A stretch of DNA of 64,000 bases, taken from Nesterenkonia cremea (GTDB lineage: Bacteria > Actinomycetota > Actinomycetes > Actinomycetales > Micrococcaceae). The stretch's first letter is position 1. Each line of letters begins with the position of its first letter. Where the stretch lies: positions 1 to 64,000 of the forward strand of contig NZ_BMIS01000007.1 in NCBI RefSeq assembly GCF_014642675.1, read 5' to 3'. The translations under genes were made by a program, and so were the position numbers. Below, piece after piece: positions 28,233-36,867 of the stretch. Under the pieces are notes generated by a model, which did not search any database, was not told the origin of the DNA, and was given only the letters and a program-made list of their open reading frames with translations.

Positions 28233-29225
28233 CTACCGGCTCAGCTCGAGCAGGACTTTGCCGGTGTGCGCGCCGGAGTCGAAGTGCTCATGGGCCTGGC
28301 GGGCCTCATCCAGGGCGAAGACACTATCGGTCTGCACCGAGATGACCCCGGAGGCGATCAGCGGCCAGATCTCCTCGCCCACGCCGCGGACTATCTCCCC
28401 CTTGGCGGCGGAACTGCGAGAGCGCAGCGTGGTGGCGATGATCCGCAGCCGCTTGCCCAGCATCAGACCCAGGTCCAGCTCAGCCTTACGCCCGCCCTGG
28501 AGCCCGATGACCACCATCCGGCCGTCCACCGCCAGAGACTTCAGGTTGGTCTCCAGGTAATTCGCTCCGACCACGTCCAGGATGACGTCGACGCCGCGGC
28601 CCTCGGTGATCTCCCGGACTCGGTCCTTCACATCCTCGGCGCGGTAGTCGATGACATGGTCCGCACCCAGTTGGGCGGCCAGCTCGGCCTTCTCCGGGCT
28701 GCCCACCGTGGCGATGGTGGTGGCGCCCAGGTGGCGCAGGTACTGCAGGGCGAAGCTGCCGATCCCGCCGGTTCCGCCGTGGATCAGGACGGTGTCCTCG
28801 GCGGTGACATTCGCCTCTTCACGGAGGTTGGAGTGGACGGTGGCCGCCACCTCGATCAGCCCGGCGGCGTCGGTGAGGCTCACCCCCTGCGGGACGGGCA
28901 GCACCTGGCGGGCGTCCACTGCCACCTTCTCGGCATAGCCCCCGCCGGCCAGCAGGGCCACGACGTCCGTCCCGATGAGGTCGCGGACGGATTCCTCGCT
29001 GCCCTCGCCGGCGGCCACCACAGTGCCGGCCACCTCGAGGCCGGGGATCTCGGTGACGCCCTTCGGCGGTGGGTAGACGCCCAGGCGCTGCATGACATCG
29101 GCTCGGTTGAGTCCTGCTGCTGCCACTTCGATGAGCACCTCGCCGGCGGCTGGGACCGGGTCCTCGATCTCCACGATCCGGAGGACCTCCGGATCACCGG
29201 CCTCTGCATAGTGGACTGCGCGCAT
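28233..29225 (-). CDS. NADPH:quinone oxidoreductase-type medium-chain dehydrogenase
   Basis: 330-residue zinc-free MDR protein of the QOR/PIG3 type: N-terminal GroES-like part (AGLNRADVMQRLGVYPPPKG), Rossmann motif HGGTGGIGSFALQY and SPEKAELAAQLGADHVIDY. It reduces quinones or enones with NAD(P)H. ATG29225 has AGGAG about eight bases upstream. Confidence 0.88.
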   Translation of the reverse strand: MRAVHYAEAGDPEVLRIVEIEDPVPAAGEVLIEVAAAGLNRADVMQRLGVYPPPKGVTEIPGLEVAGTVVAAGEGSEESVRDLIGTDVVALLAGGGYAEKVAVDARQVLPVPQGVSLTDAAGLIEVAATVHSNLREEANVTAEDTVLIHGGTGGIGSFALQYLRHLGATTIATVGSPEKAELAAQLGADHVIDYRAEDVKDRVREITEGRGVDVILDVVGANYLETNLKSLAVDGRMVVIGLQGGRKAELDLGLMLGKRLRIIATTLRSRSSAAKGEIVRGVGEEIWPLIASGVISVQTDSVFALDEARQAHEHFDSGAHTGKVLLELSR

Positions 29226-29307
29226 GCGTGGACTCCTCACCTCACGTATAGTCAGTGTCTGGAGTTTTCACGATACCCTCGTGAAGCTCATAAACTTCAT
29301 CCCGTCA

Positions 29308-29398
29308 GGAGCGTTGTCCGAGCGGCCGAAGGTGACAGTCTTGAAAACTGTTGTGCAGCGATCCTGCACCGTGGGTTCGAATCCCACACGCTCCGCCA
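29308..29398 (+). tRNA. tRNA-Ser (anticodon TGA)
   Basis: Class II tRNA with long variable arm: acceptor GGAGCGT/ACGCTCC, anticodon loop CTTGAAA, T-loop GGTTCGAATCC and an encoded CCA at 29396-29398. It lies 98 bases before an integrase remnant, as expected of an integration site. Confidence 0.95.
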
Positions 29399-29403
29399 TT
29401 GAG

Positions 29404-29445
29404 GCCCCGGAATCATGCCGATCCAGAGGTACAAGATTCCGGGGC
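29404..29445 (+). terminator. Hairpin after tRNA-Ser
   Basis: GCCCCGGAATC (29404-29414) pairs perfectly with GATTCCGGGGC (29435-29445) across a 20-base loop, immediately downstream of the tRNA. It is likely its terminator. Confidence 0.65.
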
Positions 29446-29495
29446 GTCCCCCAGATACGACTCCCGTGTCCCCCCACCTCCTCTAAGCTGGCCTC

Positions 29496-30254
29496 ATGGC
29501 AAGCATCGAGGTCAGGCAACGGCCCAAAGGCACCACATACCGCGTCGTATGGCGTACTCCCGGGGGCCTCAAGAAGTCCAAGACGTGGCCCACCATGGAG
29601 AAGGCCCACCGCTGGAAATCCTTGATCGAGGAAGCGGACGGCGACAGCACGCGAGCTGCTGAGGCCCTTGCCCACCGGTCTTCCCAAGCCATGACGGTGG
29701 ATTCGGTCTCAGATCACCGCATGGAGCGCTCTGACGGCGCTGAGCAGAACCGATTCCTCACCAGGGCCGAGAGGAGAACGGACATTCCGGCAATTCGCGC
29801 TATCAACGAGGCTGCGTTCCCAAGCCAAGAAGAGGCGGATCTCGTCGATAATCTGCGGGCAGATGACGAAGCATGGATCGATGGACTCTCGATAGTGACC
29901 ACCACCGATGATGATGCACCTGTTGGGCACGCGCTGCTCAGCCGTTGCCAGGTGGGAGACTCCCCTGCCCTAGCCCTGGCGCCCTGCGCCGTGCTGCCGG
30001 AATACCAGCATCAGGGTTACGGAAGTGCTGCTGTCAGGGCCGCTATCGAGGCGGCCCGGTCGATGGAGGAGCGGCTCATCGTCGTACTTGGGCACCCTGA
30101 CTACTACCCCAAGTTCGGGTTCGTCCCTGCTTCACGGCTACGGGTTACGGCACCTTTCGAAGTGCCAGATGACGCTTTCATGGCGCTGCAGCTGCACCCC
30201 GGGCTCGAGGCCCCGAGCGGGCGAGTCCAGTATGCATCGGCCTTCGGTATCTGA
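29496..30254 (+). CDS. Integrase N-terminal remnant fused in frame to a GNAT acetyltransferase
   Basis: 252 residues. Residues 1-72 (RPKGTTYRVVWRTPGG; KAHRWKSLIEEADGDSTRA; SSQAMTV) look like the arm-DNA-binding N-terminus of a tyrosine recombinase; its core and catalytic domains are absent. From about residue 87 it is a YhbS-type GNAT acetyltransferase: the acetyl-CoA motif VLPEYQHQGYGSAAV and VLGHPDYYPKFGF are clear. ATG29721 (residue 76) could start the acetyltransferase alone, but no strong ribosome binding site is seen. The position beside tRNA-Ser points to a largely deleted integrated element. Confidence 0.75.
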   Translation: MASIEVRQRPKGTTYRVVWRTPGGLKKSKTWPTMEKAHRWKSLIEEADGDSTRAAEALAHRSSQAMTVDSVSDHRMERSDGAEQNRFLTRAERRTDIPAIRAINEAAFPSQEEADLVDNLRADDEAWIDGLSIVTTTDDDAPVGHALLSRCQVGDSPALALAPCAVLPEYQHQGYGSAAVRAAIEAARSMEERLIVVLGHPDYYPKFGFVPASRLRVTAPFEVPDDAFMALQLHPGLEAPSGRVQYASAFGI

Positions 30255-30275
30255 TGGCATCTGAGGCGGGGTTCC

Positions 30276-30416
30276 ATGAATCCGACCACCTATGGCTCAG
30301 ACGTGCCCGGCGATCGCAGCCTCTATCAGCTCATCCGCACCGGCGAGGAGTGGAAGATCGCAGTTCTCACCCGATGGACTCACGAGCGCACCAGCTGCCA
30401 CCATCGAAGCCGTTGA
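30276..30416 (+). pseudogene. Small C-terminal fragment, NTF2/SnoaL-like in appearance
   Basis: 46-residue frame containing RSLYQLIRTGEEWKIAVLTR, which resembles the last two strands of SnoaL/NTF2-like proteins. The N-terminal part of such a domain is missing. It is probably a leftover from the same deletion that truncated the integrase. Confidence 0.3.
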
Positions 30417-30501
30417 AACGTGCCAGCCGCGGCGGCCAGGGGCCGCTCCTCACCTGGCAGCAGACCCTGCTCCCGACAGCACACACGCCCCAGGAGAGCC
30501 C

Positions 30502-31059
30502 ATGACCGAGACCACCCGCACCCGACTTCGCAAGATGCCTTCGCTGACCGGCGCCAAAGAGCCCGTGGACCCGGCGTCCTTCCCTGACGAGCCGGTGAGC
30601 GTATTTCTGCCCTGGTTGGACGAGGCGGAGGCTGCCGGAGTCCCGGAAGCACATGTCATGGCCCTGAGCACTGTGGATGCCGACGGGCTCCCAGACACCC
30701 GGATGCTGATCCTCAAGGACGTGGATGAGCGCGGCTGGGCTTTCGCCACCACAGACTCCTCGCGCAAAGGTGAACAGCTGGCCGCCAACCAGGTTGCCGC
30801 TCTGACCTTCTGGTGGCAGCCCCAGATTCGCTCGGTGCGCATCCGCGGCGCCGCAGTGCCGGCCTCACCGGAGGAGAGCCTCAGAGATCTCCGCGCCCGT
30901 GCGCCTGAAGCTCAAGCTGAGATCGACCCCGATGACTGGACCCTCTGGTGGGTCAAGCCCACACGGGTGGAGTTCTGGCAGGGCTCCCCAGACCGCCGCG
31001 ACACCAGGCTGATCTACACCAAGGAGGACGGCGAGTGGCGGTTCAGCCCTCGTTCTTGA
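30502..31059 (+). CDS. Pyridoxamine 5'-phosphate oxidase-family protein, PdxH-like
   Basis: 185 residues, a little shorter than PdxH. FMN-binding split-barrel segments are visible (MALSTVDADGLPDTRMLILK; KGEQLAANQVAALTFWWQPQ), as is the C-terminal VEFWQGSPDRRDTRLIY of PNP oxidases. It would oxidise pyridoxine or pyridoxamine phosphate, or act as a related flavin oxidase. ATG30502 has AGGAG seven bases upstream. The 3' end overlaps the convergent gene by 17 bases. Confidence 0.8.
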   Translation: MTETTRTRLRKMPSLTGAKEPVDPASFPDEPVSVFLPWLDEAEAAGVPEAHVMALSTVDADGLPDTRMLILKDVDERGWAFATTDSSRKGEQLAANQVAALTFWWQPQIRSVRIRGAAVPASPEESLRDLRARAPEAQAEIDPDDWTLWWVKPTRVEFWQGSPDRRDTRLIYTKEDGEWRFSPRS

Positions 31060-32092
31060 AGACCACCAGGAATTTATGGGCCTCCTCCGCGGTCAGCGGG
31101 GAGTGCTCCGAGAGCAGCTGGGCGGCCTCGGCCACGTGATCATCGCGCAGCAGCGCGTAGAGCTGGTCATGGACCCAGGGCTCCAGGTCCTCGTGGGAGA
31201 GGGTGATGGTCTCCTCGCCGCGCTGGACCTCCAGGTGGAAGCCGGCCATCTCGTCGTCCTCGCGGGCCCACTCCTCCGGAATGGTGAGCTCCTCGTCCAC
31301 GCTGAAGCCGGACTCCTCCATGAGCTTGCGCGCCTGCTCATCCACGTCGTCGCCGTCTGCGGCAGGCTCACCGGCCTGTCCACGCCCCTCAGGGCTCTCG
31401 CCCTCGGGGTCCTTGCCCTCAGAAGCCTTATCCTCAGGATCCGCTGATCCGGAGTCCTTGTCCTCGGGGCGCTTCTCCGCGGGCTGCTCGCCTCCCGGGA
31501 TGTCTGGGACATCGCTGTGGTTCTCGCCCAGGATCTCGCCGGTGTTGGGGTCGGCCTCTGCCAGCAGGCCCCCCTGATCCTCACCCACGTCCTCGCGGAC
31601 GCCGTCGATCATGTCCTCCACGGACTCACCATCCTCCGAAGAACCGGCCGAGTCCTCAGAGGCCTGCTCCCCCGGGTTCTCATCCAGACCCTCGCGGGAA
31701 GGGTCCTCTTCCCGCGGATCTGCGGAGGTGCCGGATGCGCTGTCCGCCGCTGCGACGGCGTCGCCTCCTCCGAGCTCCTCCTCCAGCCGGATCTCCGAGG
31801 GCAGCGGCTGCGGATAGGTGTTCAGCGCCTGCACTGCGATGAGGCAGTCCTGGACGGAGGCGCCGGAGAACTGGCGGTACAGCGTCAGCGCGCGGCGGCC
31901 GTCCTCGGCCGCGATCGCCCGATAGACCTCGCGGTGCTGGTCGTCATCGAGCTGCAGGACCGCGATCCGGGCATTCTCCGGCGTCACGTTCTCCTCGATC
32001 CGGCTGTTCATCTTCTGCGCCTGACCACGCATCAGCCTGCGCAGCCCGAAGAACAGCAGGACCGTCACGAGCAGGATCACCAGTATCTCCAT
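31043..32092 (-). CDS. Membrane-anchored acidic protein with an L7/L12-like segment
   Basis: 349 residues. One N-terminal membrane helix (about 2-19) is followed by RRALTLYRQFSGASVQDCLI, resembling the ribosomal L7/L12 C-terminal pattern (AIKLYREQTGAGLKEAK). A very acidic low-complexity region of about 130 residues rich in Glu, Asp, Gly and Pro follows. The C-terminal domain ends with a second similar helix pair (HVAEAAQLLSEHSPLTAEEA). The whole architecture is not one I recognise. The long acidic linker suits a salt-adapted host or a flexible tether. Confidence 0.6.
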   Translation of the reverse strand: MEILVILLVTVLLFFGLRRLMRGQAQKMNSRIEENVTPENARIAVLQLDDDQHREVYRAIAAEDGRRALTLYRQFSGASVQDCLIAVQALNTYPQPLPSEIRLEEELGGGDAVAAADSASGTSADPREEDPSREGLDENPGEQASEDSAGSSEDGESVEDMIDGVREDVGEDQGGLLAEADPNTGEILGENHSDVPDIPGGEQPAEKRPEDKDSGSADPEDKASEGKDPEGESPEGRGQAGEPAADGDDVDEQARKLMEESGFSVDEELTIPEEWAREDDEMAGFHLEVQRGEETITLSHEDLEPWVHDQLYALLRDDHVAEAAQLLSEHSPLTAEEAHKFLVVFKNEG

Positions 32093-32161
32093 GGCCCCAG
32101 TCTAGGAGTTTCTTCCGCTCGGCGCGCGGCCCGGCGGCCACGCTTCCCGTACGATGTCAGC

Positions 32162-33583
32162 GTGAGCATCGATCTGTCTGCATCCTTCAAGGCCTATGAC
32201 GTCCGCGGACTCGTGGGCGAGACCATCACCGCCGAGTCTGTGCGCGCCGTCGGAGCTGCCTTCGTCGACGTGCTGGGGCTGGCCGGTCAGCAGGTGCTGG
32301 TCGGCGGCGATATGCGCCCCTCCTCCACAGAGTTCTCCGAAGCCTTCACCGAAGGTGCCACGACCCGCGGCGCCCACGTCACCCAGCTGGGCCTGGTCTC
32401 CACCGACATGCTCTACTTCGCCTCCGGCACTCTGCAGGCGCCCGGCGTGGTCTTCACCGCCAGTCACAACCCGGCCGAGTACAACGGGATGAAGATGTCC
32501 AAGTCCGGAGCCGTGCCGCTCTCGGCCGACACCGGACTGGAGGAGATCCGCGACGCCGCACAGGCCCTCCTCGACGCCGGCCAGGCCGCCGACGCCGCCG
32601 CACTCCCCCAGGCTGAGACCACCGGCCGCACCGACGCCGCCGATATGCTCACTCCCTATGCCGAATACCTGCGCTCCCTGGTGGACCTCTCCGGCATCCG
32701 CCCGCTGAAGGTCGTGGTGGACGCCGCCAACGGCATGTCCGGGCTGACCACTCCGGCCGTGCTGGGCGATGACACCCTCGACGCCCTTCCCCTGGAGATC
32801 GTCCCGCTGTACTTCACGCTGGACGGCACCTTCCCCAACCACCCGGCCAACCCGCTGGAGCCGGAGAACCTGCGCGATCTGCAGGCCGCGGTGAAGGAGC
32901 ACGGCGCCGACATCGGCCTGGCCTTCGACGGCGACGCCGACCGCTGCTTCGTCATCGACGAGAAGGGCGAGCCGGTCACCCCCTCCGCGGTGACCGCCCT
33001 GGTGGCCAGGCGTGAGATCGCCCGGGCTCGCGCCGAGGGCGAGGAGACCCCGGTGGTCATCCACAACCTGATCACCTCCAAGGCTGTGCCGGAGACGGTG
33101 GAGCGGGAGGCCGGCCGCGCCGTGGAGACCCGTGTGGGCCATTCCTTCATCAAGGCAGTCATGGCTCAGGAGGAGGCCGTCTTCGGCGGAGAGCACTCCG
33201 CTCATTACTACTTCCGCGAGTTCTTCAACGCGGACACCGGCATGCTCGCCGCCATGCACGTGCTGGCGGCCCTGGGCGGCCAGGAGCTGCCGCTGAGCGA
33301 GCTGGCCGCCGAATACGACCCCTACTTCACCTCCGGGGAGATCAACTCCGAGGTGGAGGACAAGGAGGGTGCGGCGTCGCGGGTGGAGGCCGCCTTCGCC
33401 GAGCGCGAGGTGACCGTCTCCCGCATGGACGGGCTGACAATCAGCGATGCCGAGGGGTCCTGGTGGTTCAACCTGCGCCCCTCCAACACCGAGCCCTTCC
33501 TGCGGTTCAACGGTGAGGCCCACGATCAGCAGACCATGGAACAGGTCCGCGACGAGGTGCTCTCCATCATCCGCCAGGGCTGA
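32162..33583 (+). CDS. manB: Phosphomannomutase/phosphoglucomutase
   Basis: 473 residues of the alpha-D-phosphohexomutase family: active-site phosphoserine S101 in TASHNPAEYNGMK, metal loop AFDGDADRC, sugar-binding GEHSAHYYFRE and phosphate-binding RPSNTEPFLR. Provides mannose-1-phosphate or glucose-1-phosphate for cell-envelope glycans. It starts at GTG32162; the longer open frame upstream is antisense to the neighbouring gene. Confidence 0.93.
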   Translation: MSIDLSASFKAYDVRGLVGETITAESVRAVGAAFVDVLGLAGQQVLVGGDMRPSSTEFSEAFTEGATTRGAHVTQLGLVSTDMLYFASGTLQAPGVVFTASHNPAEYNGMKMSKSGAVPLSADTGLEEIRDAAQALLDAGQAADAAALPQAETTGRTDAADMLTPYAEYLRSLVDLSGIRPLKVVVDAANGMSGLTTPAVLGDDTLDALPLEIVPLYFTLDGTFPNHPANPLEPENLRDLQAAVKEHGADIGLAFDGDADRCFVIDEKGEPVTPSAVTALVARREIARARAEGEETPVVIHNLITSKAVPETVEREAGRAVETRVGHSFIKAVMAQEEAVFGGEHSAHYYFREFFNADTGMLAAMHVLAALGGQELPLSELAAEYDPYFTSGEINSEVEDKEGAASRVEAAFAEREVTVSRMDGLTISDAEGSWWFNLRPSNTEPFLRFNGEAHDQQTMEQVRDEVLSIIRQG

Positions 33584-33637
33584 GCTCCTGCGGGCTGACG
33601 AGGGCCTGGGCCGCCCAGTTCAGACAAGCCGCCCAGC

Positions 33638-34729
33638 TCAGACCTGGCCGGAGGTCCTGCGGAACTCCAGCAGGAGCAGGTAGCCCAGATAGAGCCCGCC
33701 GGCGCCGGCGGTGACGATCCCCACCGGGAGTCCGTCCAAACCCGGCATCTGCTGGACCATCAGATCTGCGCTGACCAGGATGAACGCACCCACCACCGCT
33801 GAGACGGTCAGGTTGGGCCCTGGTGCGCGGGTCAGCTTCCGCGCGATATGCGGTGCGGTCAGTGCGACGAAGGCCACCGGCCCGGCCACGGAGACAGCGG
33901 CCGCCGCCAGCAGGACCGCCAGCAGGATGGCCCAGGTGCGGGTGACCGTCGCACCTGCACCCAGGGATTCGGCGAGCTCATCACCCAGGTCCATCAGCAG
34001 CAGGCGCCGGCTGATCAGGAAGACCAGTGGGATCAGCACCGCCAGGGAGACCGCGATGATCAGCACGTGGTCCATGTTCCGGGTGCCCAGCGACCCCACC
34101 AGATAGGCGGCCAGGTCATGGGCGGAGTCGCGCAGCGCCACCGCCACCACATAATGGGTGACCGCAGTGGCCATGGCGAAGACGCCGATGCCGGTGATGA
34201 TCACCCGGGCGGGCGAGGCGAAACCCATCCCGGTGGACCACCAGACCACGGCCACGGCCAGCCCGGCGCCCAGCACCGCACCCACAGGGGCCGGAACCGC
34301 TCCCGGCCACCACAGAGTGCTCACCGCGACGCCGGCCCCGGCTCCGGCGCCCAACCCGATCACGTCGGGGCTGCCCAACGGATTGCGGGTCACGCTCTGG
34401 AAGAGCGCTCCGGCCAGGCCCAAGGCGGCTCCGGCGCCGATGGCGGTGAGCACGCGGGGCCCGCGCAGCCTCTCCAGGACGAAGAGGGTGGTGTTCTCGG
34501 CCTCGCCGCGCAGGGCTGCGAGGATCTCCCGCGGCCCGGCACCCGTGGGGCCCCAGGCCAGGGTCAGCAGGCCCAGGGCCAACACCAGTGCGCTCAGTCC
34601 GGCCAGGACCCAGGCGCTGCGGATCCGCCAGGGCATGCGGATGCGCTCCCCCAGGCGGAAGACGCGCATGCCGGCTGCGGTGAGGGCTGCGGCGTCGAGG
34701 GCTGTGGTGTTCTTCTGCTGCGTGCTCAT
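33638..34729 (-). CDS. Iron-siderophore-type ABC permease (FecCD family), second subunit
   Basis: 363 residues with about ten membrane helices; hallmark RVLTAIGAGAALGLAGALFQ, NPLGSPDVIGLGAGAG and the C-terminal GLPVGIVTAGAGGLYLGYLL. It starts inside the stop of the preceding permease (ATGA). It forms the channel with the next gene for siderophore, heme or cobalamin-type import. Confidence 0.9.
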   Translation of the reverse strand: MSTQQKNTTALDAAALTAAGMRVFRLGERIRMPWRIRSAWVLAGLSALVLALGLLTLAWGPTGAGPREILAALRGEAENTTLFVLERLRGPRVLTAIGAGAALGLAGALFQSVTRNPLGSPDVIGLGAGAGAGVAVSTLWWPGAVPAPVGAVLGAGLAVAVVWWSTGMGFASPARVIITGIGVFAMATAVTHYVVAVALRDSAHDLAAYLVGSLGTRNMDHVLIIAVSLAVLIPLVFLISRRLLLMDLGDELAESLGAGATVTRTWAILLAVLLAAAAVSVAGPVAFVALTAPHIARKLTRAPGPNLTVSAVVGAFILVSADLMVQQMPGLDGLPVGIVTAGAGGLYLGYLLLLEFRRTSGQV

Positions 34730-35715
34730 CCGCGGACCTTCCCCTTCCGTACGGCCGCCAGCAGGAACGGTGCACCCACGAAGGCGGTCACCACTCCCAC
34801 CATCAGCTCCTCGGGCCGGGCGATGATCCGCGCGGCCACATCGGCGGCCAGCAGCAGGGCCGCACCGAGGAGCAGGGCCATGGGAAGCTGCCAGCGGTGA
34901 TCGCTGCCCACCAGGGCACGCACCAGATGCGGCACGGCCAGTCCCACGAAGGCGATGGGCCCGACGGCGGCGGTGGCCGCTGCGGCCAGCAGCGTGGCGG
35001 CGGCCAGGGCCATCATCCGCAGCCGGCGGACCTTCACTCCGAGCCCTGCGGCCAGGTCCTCACCCAGGGCGAGGGCGTTGAGCCCGCCTACGGCGGCCAG
35101 GGCCAGCAGCACCCCGACCAGCAGGGCAGGCAGCACCGCCCACAGGGTGTCGAAGCGGGCACCGGCCAGGGAGCCGACCATCCAGTGGCGGTAGGAGTCG
35201 AAGACCTCCGGGCGGGCGAGGATCATCGCCTGCACATAGGCGCCCAGCACCGCGGAGACCACGGCACCGGCAAGGATCAGTGGGATCACCGAGCTGCTGC
35301 CGGAGCGGCTGCCCAGCAGATACACCGCCACCACGGCCAGCACCGCTCCGGGCATGGCGGCCCCGACGGCGGCGAAGCCTCCGGCGGCACCGAAGAGGGC
35401 AGAGACGGTGACCACAGAGGCGGAGGCGCCCATGGTCACGCCGAGCAGGCCCGGCTCTCCCAGCGGATTGCGCATCACCGATTGGATGAGCATCCCGGAG
35501 ACGGCCAGAGCCGCCCCGACCACGGCACCCATGACGGTGCGCGGCCAGCGGGCGGCCAGGACCTGTTCCATAAACTGGTCGCCCTCCCCCATCAGGACGG
35601 CCAGCATGCGCGATGGTTCGGTCTCACGACTGCCCAGGACGAGACTGAGCACTGCCATGATCAGCAGCACCAGCACCGCCCCGGACAGGGCGAGAGCTCT
35701 AGTCGATGTTCTCAA
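34726..35715 (-). CDS. Iron-siderophore-type ABC permease (FecCD family), first subunit
   Basis: 329 residues, FecCD family: ARWPRTVMGAVVGAALAVSG, RNPLGEPGLLGVTMGAS and a LMVGVVTAFVGAPFLLA end. It overlaps the binding-protein gene by 17 bases. No ATPase gene accompanies this trio. Confidence 0.9.
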   Translation of the reverse strand: MRTSTRALALSGAVLVLLIMAVLSLVLGSRETEPSRMLAVLMGEGDQFMEQVLAARWPRTVMGAVVGAALAVSGMLIQSVMRNPLGEPGLLGVTMGASASVVTVSALFGAAGGFAAVGAAMPGAVLAVVAVYLLGSRSGSSSVIPLILAGAVVSAVLGAYVQAMILARPEVFDSYRHWMVGSLAGARFDTLWAVLPALLVGVLLALAAVGGLNALALGEDLAAGLGVKVRRLRMMALAAATLLAAAATAAVGPIAFVGLAVPHLVRALVGSDHRWQLPMALLLGAALLLAADVAARIIARPEELMVGVVTAFVGAPFLLAAVRKGKVRG

Positions 35716-36733
35716 CGGCCTCTTCGATGAGCGGCTCGTAGCGTTCGATCACCCACGGCACGGTCAGCGGGGTGATGATCGAGGAGGCGGTGACCAAGGA
35801 GTTGTCCTGCGGGGCCACTACAGCGCCGTCCTCGATGGCCGGGATGGAGGAGTAGAGGTCCTGGCCTTCGATCTCCTCGCGGTTCGCGTCATCGGAGTAC
35901 CAGGTGAAGATCAGGTCCGAGTCCTCGAGCATATCGGCGTTCTCCAGGCCGATCATGGCCGAATCGGTGCCTTCGACCTCGTATTCGTCCATCTCACCCA
36001 CCACCGGGTCCACGGTCAGGCCGAGCTTGCGGACCATGGCCACGCGCTGCTCGTCCTCGAAGAACACGCCGAGGGTGCCGGGACCGTCGTTGTAGACGAA
36101 GGAGAAGGTGTGCTCCTCCCACTCGGGCTGTGCGGCGTCGTCGAACTCCTGCTCGATGTCGGCGATGAGCTCATCGGCGCGGTCCTCGTGACCCAGCACC
36201 TCGGAGACCGTGTGGATCTGCTCCTCCCAGGTGATCGTCCAGGGCAGCTCCGGGTAGGCCACGGTGGGGGCGATGTCGGAGAGGACGTCGTACTGCTCCT
36301 GGGTGATGCCGGACCACGGGGCCAGGATGACATCGGGCTCGAGCTCCAGGATGGCCTCCACGTCGAGCTCGGTGCCGCCGGTGAAGAGCTCGGGCAGCTC
36401 CTCCCCCTGCTCGGTGACCTCCTCGTGGATCCAAGGCAGGTGGCCGGTCTCATCGGCCCCCCATTCGTACTCCTCCATTCCTACCGGGACCACACCCAGA
36501 GCGATGGCGGTCTCTGCCGATCCCTGGCCCAGGGTCACCACACGTTCGGGCTGCTCCTCGATGACGGCCTCGCCCAGGGCGTGCTCGATGGTGGTGTCTT
36601 CGAAGTCGCCGGCGGCCTGCGGGCCGTCCTGGCCGGCGTCGCCCTCGCCGCAGGCTGAGAGCAGCACTGCTCCAGCTGCCGCCGCGGCGAGGATCCGAAC
36701 AGTGGGGGCTCGATGGTCCCGCAGTATGCTCAT
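35699..36733 (-). CDS. Iron-siderophore-type ABC substrate-binding lipoprotein
   Basis: 344 residues, lipobox LLSAC, class III binding-protein fold (PERVVTLGQGSAETAIALGV; LEPDVILAPWSGIT). It resembles FepB/CeuE-type siderophore binders of actinobacteria and is highly acidic. ATG36733 has GGAGG seven bases upstream, so an eight-residue upstream extension is rejected. A DtxR/IdeR-like box lies 38 bases upstream. Confidence 0.9.
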   Translation of the reverse strand: MSILRDHRAPTVRILAAAAAGAVLLSACGEGDAGQDGPQAAGDFEDTTIEHALGEAVIEEQPERVVTLGQGSAETAIALGVVPVGMEEYEWGADETGHLPWIHEEVTEQGEELPELFTGGTELDVEAILELEPDVILAPWSGITQEQYDVLSDIAPTVAYPELPWTITWEEQIHTVSEVLGHEDRADELIADIEQEFDDAAQPEWEEHTFSFVYNDGPGTLGVFFEDEQRVAMVRKLGLTVDPVVGEMDEYEVEGTDSAMIGLENADMLEDSDLIFTWYSDDANREEIEGQDLYSSIPAIEDGAVVAPQDNSLVTASSIITPLTVPWVIERYEPLIEEAVENID

Positions 36734-36770
36734 GAAACATCCTCCATTACATGACAAGCATCAGAAGTAT

Positions 36771-36789
36771 CGGGGTGAGCCTACCCTAA
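36771..36789. promoter_or_regulatory. Candidate DtxR/IdeR iron box
   Basis: Minus-strand TTAGGGTAGGCTCACCCCG matches 14 of 19 positions of the DtxR/IdeR consensus TTAGGTTAGGCTAACCTAA. It lies between the siderophore-binding gene and the divergent agmatinase-family gene, so iron repression of the former is expected. Confidence 0.6.
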
Positions 36790-36867
36790 GTTCTGCGAGG
36801 GCAGAAGGCGTGTGTCATATCGCAGCAGGTATTGCCCAGGCCGACCTCAGCACCTAGGTTCATCGAT

